A stretch of 10,614 nucleotides of DNA from DATMER01 sp040349255 (GCA_040349255.1 JBEQUE010000184.1:1-10614); one strand, 5' to 3'. Shown: positions 1 to 8,481, counted from the first letter of the stretch. Program-made: numbers and translations. The notes: generated by a model not told the origin, from the letters alone.

Positions 1-42
1 CCTCTCCCCCACCGCGTGGGGGAGAGGGCCGGGGAGAGGGGG
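1..42. repeat. REP-like GC-rich hairpin with repeated G-rich arm
   Basis: Positions 1-12 and 16-27 are perfect reverse complements (12-bp stem, loop CGC). The G-rich arm is then repeated: GGGGAGAGGG occurs at 19-28 and again at 31-40, separated by CC, so the C-rich arm could pair with either copy. It starts 7 bases past the stop codon of the minus-strand transporter and could act as its terminator or 3' mRNA stabiliser. Any T run for that strand would lie outside the window. The pattern CCTCTCCCC...GGGGAGAGGGCCGGGG resembles a REP-like intergenic element I recall as widespread in GC-rich bacteria. The element may be cut by the window edge. Confidence 0.6.
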
Positions 43-49
43 AACGGGA

Positions 50-1642
<1,593 letters not shown>

Positions 1643-1864
1643 GGTCTTTTCGCTCGGGAAAAGGGTTGATGGTCGCGCTTTCTCGTCGGAACCGAGGGCG
1701 GAGCTTACCATGCGCCCCGCTCCGGATCTGCAGACCGGTGAGCAAGGGAGGTGCCAGAGCGCATCTCCCTGGAAAAGCGGCCGGAAGCCCGGGAAAACGT
1801 CCTCCGGCGGAGACGGCGGTGTGTCGCGATCCCGCATCGGCCCCTCGGATACACTCTCCTCGAT
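1643..1864. other. Divergent intergenic region, transporter / tyrA
   Basis: This 222-bp gap holds the promoters of two divergent genes and is the longest non-coding stretch in the window. Apart from a candidate -10 box near the tyrA start I see no clear palindromic operator, riboswitch or small RNA. A GTG at 1751 is in frame with tyrA and would add 38 residues, but that extension is arginine-rich and unlike any chorismate mutase N-terminus, so I leave it out. Confidence 0.6.
1850..1855 (+). promoter_or_regulatory. Candidate -10 box for tyrA (possibly leaderless)
   Basis: TACACT fits the TANNNT -10 pattern and ends 9 bases before the ATG at 1865. No Shine-Dalgarno precedes that ATG, so a leaderless or near-leaderless mRNA is plausible. 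No convincing -35 element is visible. This is inferred from spacing alone. Confidence 0.35.
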
Positions 1865-2989
1865 ATGAGCGACCCGAACGAACCCCTGTCTTCCCTGCGC
1901 GATCACATCGCCGAGGTCGACCGCGCCCTGCTCGAGCTGCTCCGCCGGCGCATGGAGCTGGCCGCCGAGGTGGGCCGCATCAAGGCCGAGTCCGGCGCTC
2001 CGGTCGAGGTGCGGGACGTGGAGCACAAGGTGCTCACGCGCGCCCGCCAGCATGCGGAGGCCTGCGGGGTCTCCGAGGAGGTGATGGCCTCGGTGTTCGA
2101 GGCGATCATCCGCGGCTCGATCGAGCGCCAGTACCGCATGGGCATCTCGCTGCGCGAGCAGCGCGGCGAGCGCATGCTGATCCTCGGCGGCGCCGGCGGG
2201 ATGGGGAGCTGGTTCCGCGGCTTCCTGGAGCTCGCCGGCCACACCGTGGACATCTCGGACCCGGCGCTCGCGAGCCTGCCGGAGCCGCGCCCCCAGGGCA
2301 GGCACGCCCACCTGGGCGAGGTCGAGAGCCTCGACCGCTACGCGGCCATCTGGGTGTCGGTGCCGCTCAACCGGACCGCCGCGGTGCTGGAGGAGCTGAT
2401 CTCGCGCCGGCCCCGGTGCCCGATCATCGAGGTGGCCTCGATCAAGGCGCCGCTCCTGGGCGCGCTGGCCCGGGCGCGCGACGAGGGGGTGCGGGTCTTC
2501 GCGCTCCACCCGATGTTCGGGCCGAGCAAGTCGTTCTACGAGACGCTGAACTTCGTGCTCGCCGCGCAGGGCGACCCGGTGGAGGAGAAGCGCCTGCTGG
2601 CGCCGCTGGTCACGCACCCCTACACGAAGCTGGTCTCGGTCCCCTTCCCCCAGCACGACCGACTGATGGGCTGGCTCCTCGGCCTCTCCCACCTGACGAA
2701 CATGACCTTCGGCGCGGCGCTGGTGAATTCCGGGATCGAGCCCGCCGAGCTCCACGCCTGCGCCTCGACCACGTTCAGCCGACAGGCGGCCACGGCCCTC
2801 CGCGTGCTCTCGGAGGACCCCGACCTCTATCTGGACATCCAATATCTCAACCCGCACCGCAACGAGGTCTACGCCTCGACCCGCGAGGCGCTCGATCACC
2901 TGGTCTCCCTGGTGACCGAGCGCAGCCGGGAGGGATTCCGGGAAATCCTGGCCGCGGGTCGGCGGGCGCTCTCGCGCGAGGAGGATTAG
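1865..2989 (+). CDS. tyrA: Bifunctional chorismate mutase / prephenate dehydrogenase (T-protein)
   Basis: This 374-residue cytoplasmic enzyme should turn chorismate into prephenate, then oxidatively decarboxylate prephenate to 4-hydroxyphenylpyruvate with NAD+, the committed steps to tyrosine. Residues about 8-95 form an AroQ-type chorismate mutase helix bundle with R12, R29, K40, E53, S85 and Q89 at the expected active-site positions. Residues about 103-374 are the dehydrogenase. It has the Rossmann GxGxxG at 109-114, VSVP at 164-167, ASIK at 191-194, and LHPMFGP at 214-220, whose H215 matches the catalytic His197 of E. coli TyrA. R313 matches the prephenate-binding Arg294. Length and domain order equal the E. 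coli T-protein (373 residues). One mutase residue, the Arg51 equivalent of the E. coli P-protein, is replaced. No C-terminal ACT domain is seen. The start is set by homology. The stop overlaps the convergent Lys/Ala-rich gene by 4 bases. Confidence 0.93.
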   Translation: MSDPNEPLSSLRDHIAEVDRALLELLRRRMELAAEVGRIKAESGAPVEVRDVEHKVLTRARQHAEACGVSEEVMASVFEAIIRGSIERQYRMGISLREQRGERMLILGGAGGMGSWFRGFLELAGHTVDISDPALASLPEPRPQGRHAHLGEVESLDRYAAIWVSVPLNRTAAVLEELISRRPRCPIIEVASIKAPLLGALARARDEGVRVFALHPMFGPSKSFYETLNFVLAAQGDPVEEKRLLAPLVTHPYTKLVSVPFPQHDRLMGWLLGLSHLTNMTFGAALVNSGIEPAELHACASTTFSRQAATALRVLSEDPDLYLDIQYLNPHRNEVYASTREALDHLVSLVTERSREGFREILAAGRRALSREED

Positions 2990-3255
2990 GCCGGCTTCTT
3001 CGCCGGCTTCTTGGCGCCGCCGGCCTTCTTCTTGGCCGCGACCTTCTTGATCACGGCGGCCGCGGCGGCTGCGACTCCGGCCGCGGCCACTCCGGCGGCG
3101 ACCTTCTTCACGGTGCTCGTCTTCTTGGCCGGCGCGGCGGCCTTCTTCGCTGGCGCGCCGCTCTTCGCCGGGGCGGCTTTCTTGGCGGGCGCCTTCTTGG
3201 CCGCCGTCTTCTTCGCGGGCTTGGAGGTCGCTTCCGTCTTGCTCTTCTCGGCCAT
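2986..3255 (-). CDS. Lys/Ala-rich histone H1-like small basic protein
   Basis: This 89-residue protein has 25 lysines, mostly in AKK and PAKK repeats. It has only two acidic residues (E3, E8) and no arginine, histidine, aspartate, cysteine or aromatic residue. The basic arms (about 4-51 and 70-87) flank an uninterrupted 18-residue Ala/Val/Gly stretch (52-69) that could form a helix. The composition resembles bacterial histone H1-like tails and AlgP-like repeats, so nucleic-acid binding or chromosome compaction is the natural inference. A membrane- or granule-associated role through the central stretch is an alternative. A good Shine-Dalgarno (AAGGAGAGG) precedes the ATG. The gene lies 71 bp downstream of the trans-sulfuration enzyme on the same strand and may be partly co-transcribed. 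Its TAA overlaps the TAG of tyrA. All lysines appear to use AAG, so the antisense strand reads as a false hydrophobic ORF. Low complexity prevents a firm family call. Confidence 0.75.
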   Translation of the reverse strand: MAEKSKTEATSKPAKKTAAKKAPAKKAAPAKSGAPAKKAAAPAKKTSTVKKVAAGVAAAGVAAAAAAVIKKVAAKKKAGGAKKPAKKPA

Positions 3256-3326
3256 GTGCCTCTCCTTGTTCGAGGCCCCAGGACTTCAGGGCACGGAATT
3301 CACGGGTACGACAACTGGCCCAGGTT

Positions 3327-4445
3327 CTAGCAAAGCGCGTGCCGCAGATCGGCGATCAGGTCGTCCGGATGCTCCAGGCCGATCGAGAGGCGGATCAGGT
3401 CCTGCGGCGTCCTGGAGTCCGGGCCTTCGCTCGTGGCCCGGTGCTCGATCAGGCTCTCGACGCCGCCGAGCGAGGTGGCCCGGGTGAAGAGCCGGGCGCG
3501 CGCCACGGCCTTGAGCGCCGCCTCGCGGCCGTCGCGGACCTGGAAGGAGAGCATGCCTCCGAAAGCCGACATCTGGCGCTTCGCCACCTCGTGGCCGGGA
3601 TGCGATTCCAGGCCCGGATAGTGGACCGCCGAGACCTCCGGCATCTCCGCCAGGGCCCGGGCCACGGCCAGGGCGCCGGCGCTGTGGACCGCCACCCGGC
3701 AGGCCAGCGAGCGCAGGCCGCGCAGGACCAGCCAGGAGTTGAACGGCGACGCCACGGCTCCCAGCACGTGCCGGACGTGGTCGACCTTCTCCCAGAGCTC
3801 GCCGCGCTTCGCGAAGACCAGCGCTCCTCCCTGCACGTCGCTGTGGCCGCCGAAGTACTTGGTCGTCGAGTGGAGGACGACGTCCACGCCGAGCTCGATC
3901 GGCCGCTGGAGGGCCGGCGTGGCAAAGGTGTTGTCGAGCACGGTCAGAGCCTTGGCCCGGCGCGCCACGTCCACGATCGCGCGGATGTCGGCCACCTTGA
4001 GCAGCGGGTTGGACGGGGTCTCCAGCCAGACGATCCTGGTGTCGGGACGGACCGCGGCCTCGACGACCGACGGGTCCTCCATGGCCACGAAGCTCGACGA
4101 GATCCCCCAGTTCGGGAGGAACTGCTCGGCGGTGGCGCGATAGCCGTAGTAGGCGTCGTCCGGAAAGACCACGTGCGAGCCCGGCGGCAGGGCCTGGAGC
4201 ATGGCGACGCCGGCGGCCATGCCAGAACCGAAGACCAGCGCGGCCTCACCGCCTTCGAGCGGCGCGAGAGCGGCTTCGAGCTGGCTCTGGGTCGGGTTGG
4301 ACTCGCGGACGTAGGTGTGGCCGCCGAGCGGCACCCCGTCCTCGTCGCGGGCGAAGGTCGTGGAGAGATGGATGGGCGGCGCCACCGACCCGGTCTCCGG
4401 ATCGACGGCGTGCCCCGCGTGCACGACCAGCGACTCAAACCTCAT
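3327..4445 (-). CDS. PLP-dependent trans-sulfuration enzyme, cystathionine gamma-synthase family
   Basis: This 372-residue cytoplasmic enzyme of the Cys/Met metabolism PLP family handles sulfur amino acid interconversion. Visible landmarks are Y45-x-R47 and NPT (50-52), which bind the cofactor phosphate from the neighbouring subunit, GSGMAA (73-78), and ETPSNP (142-147). D171 in LDNTFATP should pair with the pyridine nitrogen, and K196 in HSTTKYFGGHSD forms the Schiff base. R353-region IRLSIGLEHPDDL binds the substrate carboxylate. Length is typical. The most likely activity is cystathionine gamma-synthase (O-activated homoserine plus cysteine). Cystathionine gamma- or beta-lyase, or a sulfhydrylase, cannot be excluded because these share all the motifs. 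The EHRATSEGPDSRTP stretch differs from the EHPASMTH version of many classical members. The start ATG has only a weak ribosome site. The gene is divergent from the DUF885 gene. No methionine-regulatory riboswitch is visible upstream. Confidence 0.9.
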   Translation of the reverse strand: MRFESLVVHAGHAVDPETGSVAPPIHLSTTFARDEDGVPLGGHTYVRESNPTQSQLEAALAPLEGGEAALVFGSGMAAGVAMLQALPPGSHVVFPDDAYYGYRATAEQFLPNWGISSSFVAMEDPSVVEAAVRPDTRIVWLETPSNPLLKVADIRAIVDVARRAKALTVLDNTFATPALQRPIELGVDVVLHSTTKYFGGHSDVQGGALVFAKRGELWEKVDHVRHVLGAVASPFNSWLVLRGLRSLACRVAVHSAGALAVARALAEMPEVSAVHYPGLESHPGHEVAKRQMSAFGGMLSFQVRDGREAALKAVARARLFTRATSLGGVESLIEHRATSEGPDSRTPQDLIRLSIGLEHPDDLIADLRHALC

Positions 4446-4489
4446 GTTGATCCGAAAGGCAGAGCGGTTTGAAACGTCTCATAGGAGAG

Positions 4490-4495
4490 ATTCTA
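4490..4495 (-). promoter_or_regulatory. Candidate -10 box for the trans-sulfuration gene
   Basis: Read on the minus strand this is TAGAAT, five of six matches to TATAAT, in a GC-rich background. It would give a leader of about 35-40 bases before the ATG at 4445. No matching -35 hexamer at 16-18 bp is evident. Confidence 0.35.
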
Positions 4496-4539
4496 GCGGA
4501 CCGCGAACCTTTTGCCCCGCCGGTGCGTTAGAAGAGAGA

Positions 4540-4553
4540 GCGCCGACCGGCGC
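4540..4553. promoter_or_regulatory. Inverted repeat in divergent intergenic region
   Basis: GCGCCG (4540-4545) and CGGCGC (4548-4553) form a perfect 6-bp dyad with a 2-base centre, 36 bp before the GTG of the DUF885 gene. It could be an operator or a short leader hairpin. At this base composition such short GC dyads also arise by chance. Confidence 0.25.
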
Positions 4554-4588
4554 CCACCCATCCATCCAAGAAACAGGAGGCACTGCCT

Positions 4589-6379
4589 GTGATCCCGTCC
4601 CGAACCTTCCGATCCGCCACCGTATTTGGTGTCCTTGGGGCCCTGGCCGTCCTGGCCGGACCCCCCCTGTCCGCCGCCGAGACCTGGGTCGAGCGCAGCG
4701 ACAAGAACGCTCAGGTGCTCATCGACGTCATGGCCCGCCAGAGCCCCGAGGGCGCCGGCCAGCTCGGCGTCCCCGGCCTCGACGAGGAGATCTTCGACTT
4801 GAAGCCCGGCTTCCAGGAGCGCGGCCGAGCCGCCATCCGGGAGGCCCGCGAGACCCTGAAGCAGCGCCTGGCCTCCGAGACCGATCCCAACATCAAGCAG
4901 GACCTGGAGATCCTCATCGGGGCCACCGACGACCAGCTCGAGGGCTCCGCCCTCGGCGAGAAGTACACCCTGCCCTACTTCGACATCCCGGCCGCCGTGT
5001 TCCAGGGCCTCCGCGCCCTGCTCGACGACCAGGTCGAGGCGAGCCGCCGGCCCGCCGCCCTGGTGCGCCTGCGCAAGTACACCGGCGTCGAGCCCGGCTA
5101 CACGCCGCTCACGGTCCTCGCCGAGCAGTTCATCCGCTCGCGCATGGACCAGCCCGGCCTCATGGGCCCCTTCAAGGACGAGGTGGAGCGCGACCTCCAG
5201 AACGACGCGACCTATCTCGCGGGCCTCGAGGAGCTGTTCAAGAAGTACAACATCAAGGGTTACGAGCAGCCGTACGCGAAGCTCAAGGAGCAGGCCGCGG
5301 CCTACGAGCAGTTCGTGCGCAAGGAGATCCTGCCGCGCACCCGCAGCGACTTCCGCCAGCCGCCCGAGCTTTACGCCTACAGCCTGCGGACGCTCGGGGT
5401 GGACCTGCCGGTCGACGAGCTGGTGAGCCGCGCCGAGGTGTCGTTCAAGGAGATCCAGAACGAGATGCAGGCGCTCGCCCCGCTGGTCGCGAAGCAGCAC
5501 GGCCTGGCCATGACCGACTACCGCGACGTGCTGCGCGAGCTCAAGAAGAACCAGCTCTCGGGCGAGGCGATCCTGCCGCTCTACCAGCAGCGGATCAAGG
5601 ACATGGAGGACATCATCCGCCGCGAGCACATCGTCACCCTGCCGGCGCGGCCGATGAAGGTGCGGCTGGCGAGCGAGGCCGAGAGCGCCGCCGTCCCGGC
5701 CCCGAACATGCGGCCGCCGCGGCTGATCGGCAACACCGGCGAGATGGGCGAGTTCGTGCTGCCGCTGCGCATCCCGGGCAAGCAGGGCCAGGGCGCCCTG
5801 GCGCTCGACGACTTCTCCTACGACGCGCTCTCCTGGGCGCTCACCGCGCACGAGGGCCGGCCGGGCCACGAGCTCCAGTTCGCCTCGGTGGTCGAGAAGG
5901 GGGTCTCGAAGGCGCGCGCGATCTTCTCGTTCAACAGCGTCAACGTCGAAGGCTGGGCGCTCTATGCCGAGGCCGAGGTCAAGCCCTACCTGCCGATCGA
6001 CGCCCAGCTCGCCGCGCTCCAGAGCCGTCTCATGCGCGCCGCCCGCGCCTTCCTCGACCCCGGCCTCCAGTCCGGGAAGATCACGCGCGAGGAGGCCACG
6101 CGGGTCCTGCGCGAGGAGGTCGGCCTCTCCGAAGGCATGGCTCTCCAGGAGGTCCAGCGCTACACGTTCCTCTCCCCCGGCCAGGCGACCTCGTACTTCT
6201 GCGGCTACAACCGGCTCATGGAGCTGCGCGCCGAGACCGAGCGCAAGCTCGGCAAGAAGTTCGACCGCCAGAAGTACCACGACTTCATCCTGGCCCAGGG
6301 CATGCTGCCGCCGGCGCTCCTCAAGAAGGCGGTCATGGAGGAGTTCGTGCCGCAGAGCGGCGGACAGGCCGCCCCCTGA
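4589..6379 (+). CDS. Secreted DUF885-family metallopeptidase-like protein
   Basis: This 596-residue protein has a Sec-type signal peptide: basic start, hydrophobic stretch at about 9-24, and a likely cut after A29 or A30 (LSA-AE). The mature part is a long, mostly helical DUF885 domain. Its C-terminal half carries the family's conserved pair: H421-E422-G-R-P-G-H427 followed by Q430, and E454-G-W-A-L-Y-A-E461. The HExxxGH...E layout looks like a zinc site of the gluzincin kind (H421, H427 and E454 as ligands, E422 as base), so a peptidase acting outside the cytoplasmic membrane is inferred. Most family members are uncharacterised and no substrate can be assigned. The GTG start has an ideal Shine-Dalgarno (AGGAGG, 4575-4580, 8-base spacing) and opens directly on the signal peptide. 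No lipobox is seen. It stands alone: the next gene begins 38 bp later with its own promoter-like box. Confidence 0.88.
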   Translation: MIPSRTFRSATVFGVLGALAVLAGPPLSAAETWVERSDKNAQVLIDVMARQSPEGAGQLGVPGLDEEIFDLKPGFQERGRAAIREARETLKQRLASETDPNIKQDLEILIGATDDQLEGSALGEKYTLPYFDIPAAVFQGLRALLDDQVEASRRPAALVRLRKYTGVEPGYTPLTVLAEQFIRSRMDQPGLMGPFKDEVERDLQNDATYLAGLEELFKKYNIKGYEQPYAKLKEQAAAYEQFVRKEILPRTRSDFRQPPELYAYSLRTLGVDLPVDELVSRAEVSFKEIQNEMQALAPLVAKQHGLAMTDYRDVLRELKKNQLSGEAILPLYQQRIKDMEDIIRREHIVTLPARPMKVRLASEAESAAVPAPNMRPPRLIGNTGEMGEFVLPLRIPGKQGQGALALDDFSYDALSWALTAHEGRPGHELQFASVVEKGVSKARAIFSFNSVNVEGWALYAEAEVKPYLPIDAQLAALQSRLMRAARAFLDPGLQSGKITREEATRVLREEVGLSEGMALQEVQRYTFLSPGQATSYFCGYNRLMELRAETERKLGKKFDRQKYHDFILAQGMLPPALLKKAVMEEFVPQSGGQAAP

Positions 6380-6403
6380 GTCTCGTCTTTCGCCGCACCG
6401 CGG

Positions 6404-6411
6404 TATAAAAT
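6404..6411 (+). promoter_or_regulatory. TATAAAAT -10 box of the monooxygenase operon
   Basis: TATAAAAT stands out in a very GC-rich setting and contains TAAAAT (6406-6411), five of six matches to the -10 consensus. Only six bases separate it from the GTG at 6418, so transcription would start at or next to the start codon and give a leaderless mRNA. No Shine-Dalgarno exists in that space, and no clear -35 is seen. Confidence 0.6.
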
Positions 6412-6417
6412 GACGCG

Positions 6418-7689
6418 GTGCGCGTCTGCATCATCGGCGCCGGGGCCTGTGGCCTCGTCGCGGCCAAGAAGCTGCTCGACCAGGGCGTCGAGCCGGTCGT
6501 CTACGAGCGGAACGGCGACCTCGGGGGGAACTGGCTCTACGGCTCCCCGGGGTCGTCCGTCTATCGCTCGACCCACCTGATCTCCTCCAAGCGGATGACC
6601 GAGCTCCGGGACTTTCCGCTTCCGGACGACTGGCCGCCCTACATCTCCCACGAGCAGGCCCTCGAATACCTGCGGCGCTACTCCGAGCGCTTCGGCCTCC
6701 TCTCCCATATCCGCTTCGGGGTCGAGGTGCTGCGCTGCGAGCTTGAAGAGAGCCTTTGGCGTGTCGAGACCTCGGAGGGGACGGAGACGTTCGACGCCCT
6801 GGTCGTGGCGAGCGGACATCACCGGGTGCCTCTCTTCCCGAAGCTCGAAGGGAGCTTCGACGGCGAGATCCTCCATTCCCAGGCCTACAAGGTGCCGGAG
6901 CCGTTCCGCGGCAAGAGGGTGCTCGTGGTCGGGGCCGGCAATTCGGGGTGCGACATCGCGGTCGAGCTGGCGGGCGTGGCCGCGAAGGTCTTCCATTCGA
7001 CGCGCCGCGGCTACTGGTACGTGCCCAAGTTCGTGCACGGCCAGCCCGCCGACCAGTTCGGCGACCGGCTGCGGCGCCTCGGCGTGCCGGCGAAGCTCTT
7101 CCAGCTCCTGGCCCGCCTGAGCGCCGGCATGGTGCTCGGCCCGCCGCAGAGGTTCGGCCTGCCGAAGCCGGACCACGCGCTGTTCGAGACCCATCCGATC
7201 GTCAACTCCCAGCTCTACTACGCGATCGGCCACGGCCGCATCGCTCCGCGGCCTGACGTGGCGCGGCTCGACGGCCACAGGGTGATCTTCAAGGACGGCC
7301 GCGAGGACGAGGTGGACGCGATCGTCTGTGCCACCGGGTTCGATCTCTCGTTCCCGTTCCTGGACGGCCGGTATCTGAATCTCCGGGACGGTCTGCCCGT
7401 CCTCTACAAGAACCTGTTCCACCCGCGCATCCCGAACCTCGCGTTCATCGGGCTGATCCAGCCGAACAGCGGCCTGTGGTTCCTGGCCGAGCTGCAGGCG
7501 GAGCTGGCGGCGCGCGCCCTGGCCCGCCCCTCGCCCCGCCTGCGCGCCCGGGTCGCGGACCGCCAGGACACCCGATATTTCGACTATCTGCCGAGCCGGC
7601 GCCACCACCTGGAGGTCGACTACCTGCTCTACGAGCGCGACCTCCGGCGCCTGCTCCGTCTCACCGCAAGCCGCAAGGAGGCTGCATGA
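6418..7689 (+). CDS. Flavin-containing monooxygenase-like FAD/NAD(P)H enzyme
   Basis: This 423-residue soluble oxidase is expected to use NADPH, FAD and O2 to oxygenate a soft nucleophile, or possibly a ketone. The FAD Rossmann motif GxGxxG is at residues 7-12, and ERNGDLGGNW follows as in eukaryotic FMOs. The FMO signature FxGxxxHxxxY is exact at F147, G149, H153 and Y157 (then K). The NADPH motif GAGNSG is at 172-177, and ATGF at 305-308. The C-terminus (EVDYLLYERDL) aligns with the EVDY-like region of mammalian FMOs, and the protein ends there with no membrane anchor. Compared with human FMO3 the active-site Asn61 aligns with I55, which is unusual. The GTG start is fixed by the N-terminal Rossmann strand. 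It is the first gene of a three-gene operon. A dehydrogenase or Baeyer-Villiger activity remains possible. Confidence 0.88.
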   Translation: MRVCIIGAGACGLVAAKKLLDQGVEPVVYERNGDLGGNWLYGSPGSSVYRSTHLISSKRMTELRDFPLPDDWPPYISHEQALEYLRRYSERFGLLSHIRFGVEVLRCELEESLWRVETSEGTETFDALVVASGHHRVPLFPKLEGSFDGEILHSQAYKVPEPFRGKRVLVVGAGNSGCDIAVELAGVAAKVFHSTRRGYWYVPKFVHGQPADQFGDRLRRLGVPAKLFQLLARLSAGMVLGPPQRFGLPKPDHALFETHPIVNSQLYYAIGHGRIAPRPDVARLDGHRVIFKDGREDEVDAIVCATGFDLSFPFLDGRYLNLRDGLPVLYKNLFHPRIPNLAFIGLIQPNSGLWFLAELQAELAARALARPSPRLRARVADRQDTRYFDYLPSRRHHLEVDYLLYERDLRRLLRLTASRKEAA

Positions 7690-8480
7690 ACGACAAGAAC
7701 AGGACGATCTTCATCACCGGGGCCGCCTCGGGTATCGGACGGGAGACGGCCCTCCTCTTCTCCCAGCGCGGCTGGCGGGTCGGCGCGGTGGACGTGGACG
7801 AGGCCGGGCTCCAGAGGCTGGCCCAGGAGATCGGCGCCGCCGGCGATGACCGTTGCTGGACCGCTAGGCTGGACGTCCGCGACTATGCCGCCTGGCAGGA
7901 GCGCCTGCGCGACTTCGGCTCCTGGAGCGGCTGGCGCATGGATGCGCTCTTCAACTGCGCCGGCATCATGAAGATGGGCCCGTTCGACGAGACCCCCATG
8001 GCGGAGCACGCGCGCACGGTCGAGGTCAACGTCCTCGGCGTGATGAACGGCATCCACGCCTCGCTGGAGCTGCTCAAGGCCACCCGCGACGCGCACGTCA
8101 TCACCATGTGCTCGGCCTCCGCGGTCTACGGCGTGCCGGACCTCGCCACCTACTCGGCGTCGAAGTTCTTCGTGCGCGGCTTCACCGAGGCGCTCAACCT
8201 CGAGCTGGAGCCGCACGGGATCTGGGTGACCGACCTGATGCCGCTCTACGTGGACACGCCCATGGTGCGCAGCCAGACCTACCGCGCCGGCAGCCTGGAG
8301 ACCTTCGGCGCCCGGCTGACGCCGCAGGAGATCGCGGGCCTGGTCTGGGAGGCCGCCCACAGCCGCAAGGTCCACTGGGTGCCGGGAGCCATGCTCAAGG
8401 CGCTCAATTATCTGGGCGGCGCCATGCCGTTCGTCTCCCGGCCCACGATGAGGCTGCTCGACAAGCGGAAGGCGAGGTAG
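7686..8480 (+). CDS. Short-chain dehydrogenase/reductase (SDR)
   Basis: This 264-residue classical SDR is expected to interconvert an alcohol and a ketone with NAD(P)(H) in the cytoplasm. The cofactor motif TGxxxGIG is at T11-G18, and D38-region VDVDEAG after strand 2 points to NAD(H) preference. NCAG at 90-93 is the NNAG variant. The catalytic Ser143, Tyr156 and Lys160 lie in the standard S...YSASK arrangement. The PG motif after the active site is replaced by MPLYVDTPM, which still contains the usual VDTPM element. The ATG overlaps the stop of the monooxygenase gene (ATGA), with AAGGAGG at 7675-7681, so translation is probably coupled. The substrate is unknown. Its place between a flavin monooxygenase and an esterase-like hydrolase suggests it supplies or removes a carbonyl compound in the same pathway. 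Confidence 0.9.
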   Translation: MNDKNRTIFITGAASGIGRETALLFSQRGWRVGAVDVDEAGLQRLAQEIGAAGDDRCWTARLDVRDYAAWQERLRDFGSWSGWRMDALFNCAGIMKMGPFDETPMAEHARTVEVNVLGVMNGIHASLELLKATRDAHVITMCSASAVYGVPDLATYSASKFFVRGFTEALNLELEPHGIWVTDLMPLYVDTPMVRSQTYRAGSLETFGARLTPQEIAGLVWEAAHSRKVHWVPGAMLKALNYLGGAMPFVSRPTMRLLDKRKAR

Positions 8481-8481
8481 G

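Noticed and set aside
1751..1864. N-terminal extension of tyrA from the GTG at 1751
   Set aside because: The 38 added residues are arginine-rich and not expected before the first chorismate mutase helix, which begins a few residues after the ATG at 1865.
1643..2899. Minus-strand open frame that continues the transporter ORF upstream across tyrA, giving a 949-residue reading
   Set aside because: The extension is Arg/Ala/His/Gly-rich, antisense to a well-conserved tyrA, and unlike any domain. The POT protein begins normally at 1642.
3256..3326. Search for a terminator or promoter between the PLP enzyme and Lys/Ala-rich genes
   Set aside because: Only short imperfect dyads and no convincing -35/-10 pair on the minus strand; nothing worth annotating.
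3011..3487. Plus-strand hydrophobic Ala/Phe/Leu-rich frame that looks like a membrane protein
   Set aside because: It is the mirror of AAG-lysine and GCC-alanine codons in the Lys/Ala-rich gene, then runs antisense into the PLP enzyme. The minus-strand gene has the good ribosome site.
4493..6280. 595-residue minus-strand frame antisense to DUF885
   Set aside because: No recognisable domain and typical antisense composition; it lacks a ribosome site and conflicts with the real gene.
4315..6408. 697-residue plus-strand frame across the DUF885 gene
   Set aside because: Arg/Pro/Ala-rich shadow in another frame of a gene that has a signal peptide and catalytic motifs.
6205..7608. 467-residue minus-strand frame over the DUF885/FMO junction
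   Set aside because: Spans two real genes on the opposite strand with low-information composition and no motifs.
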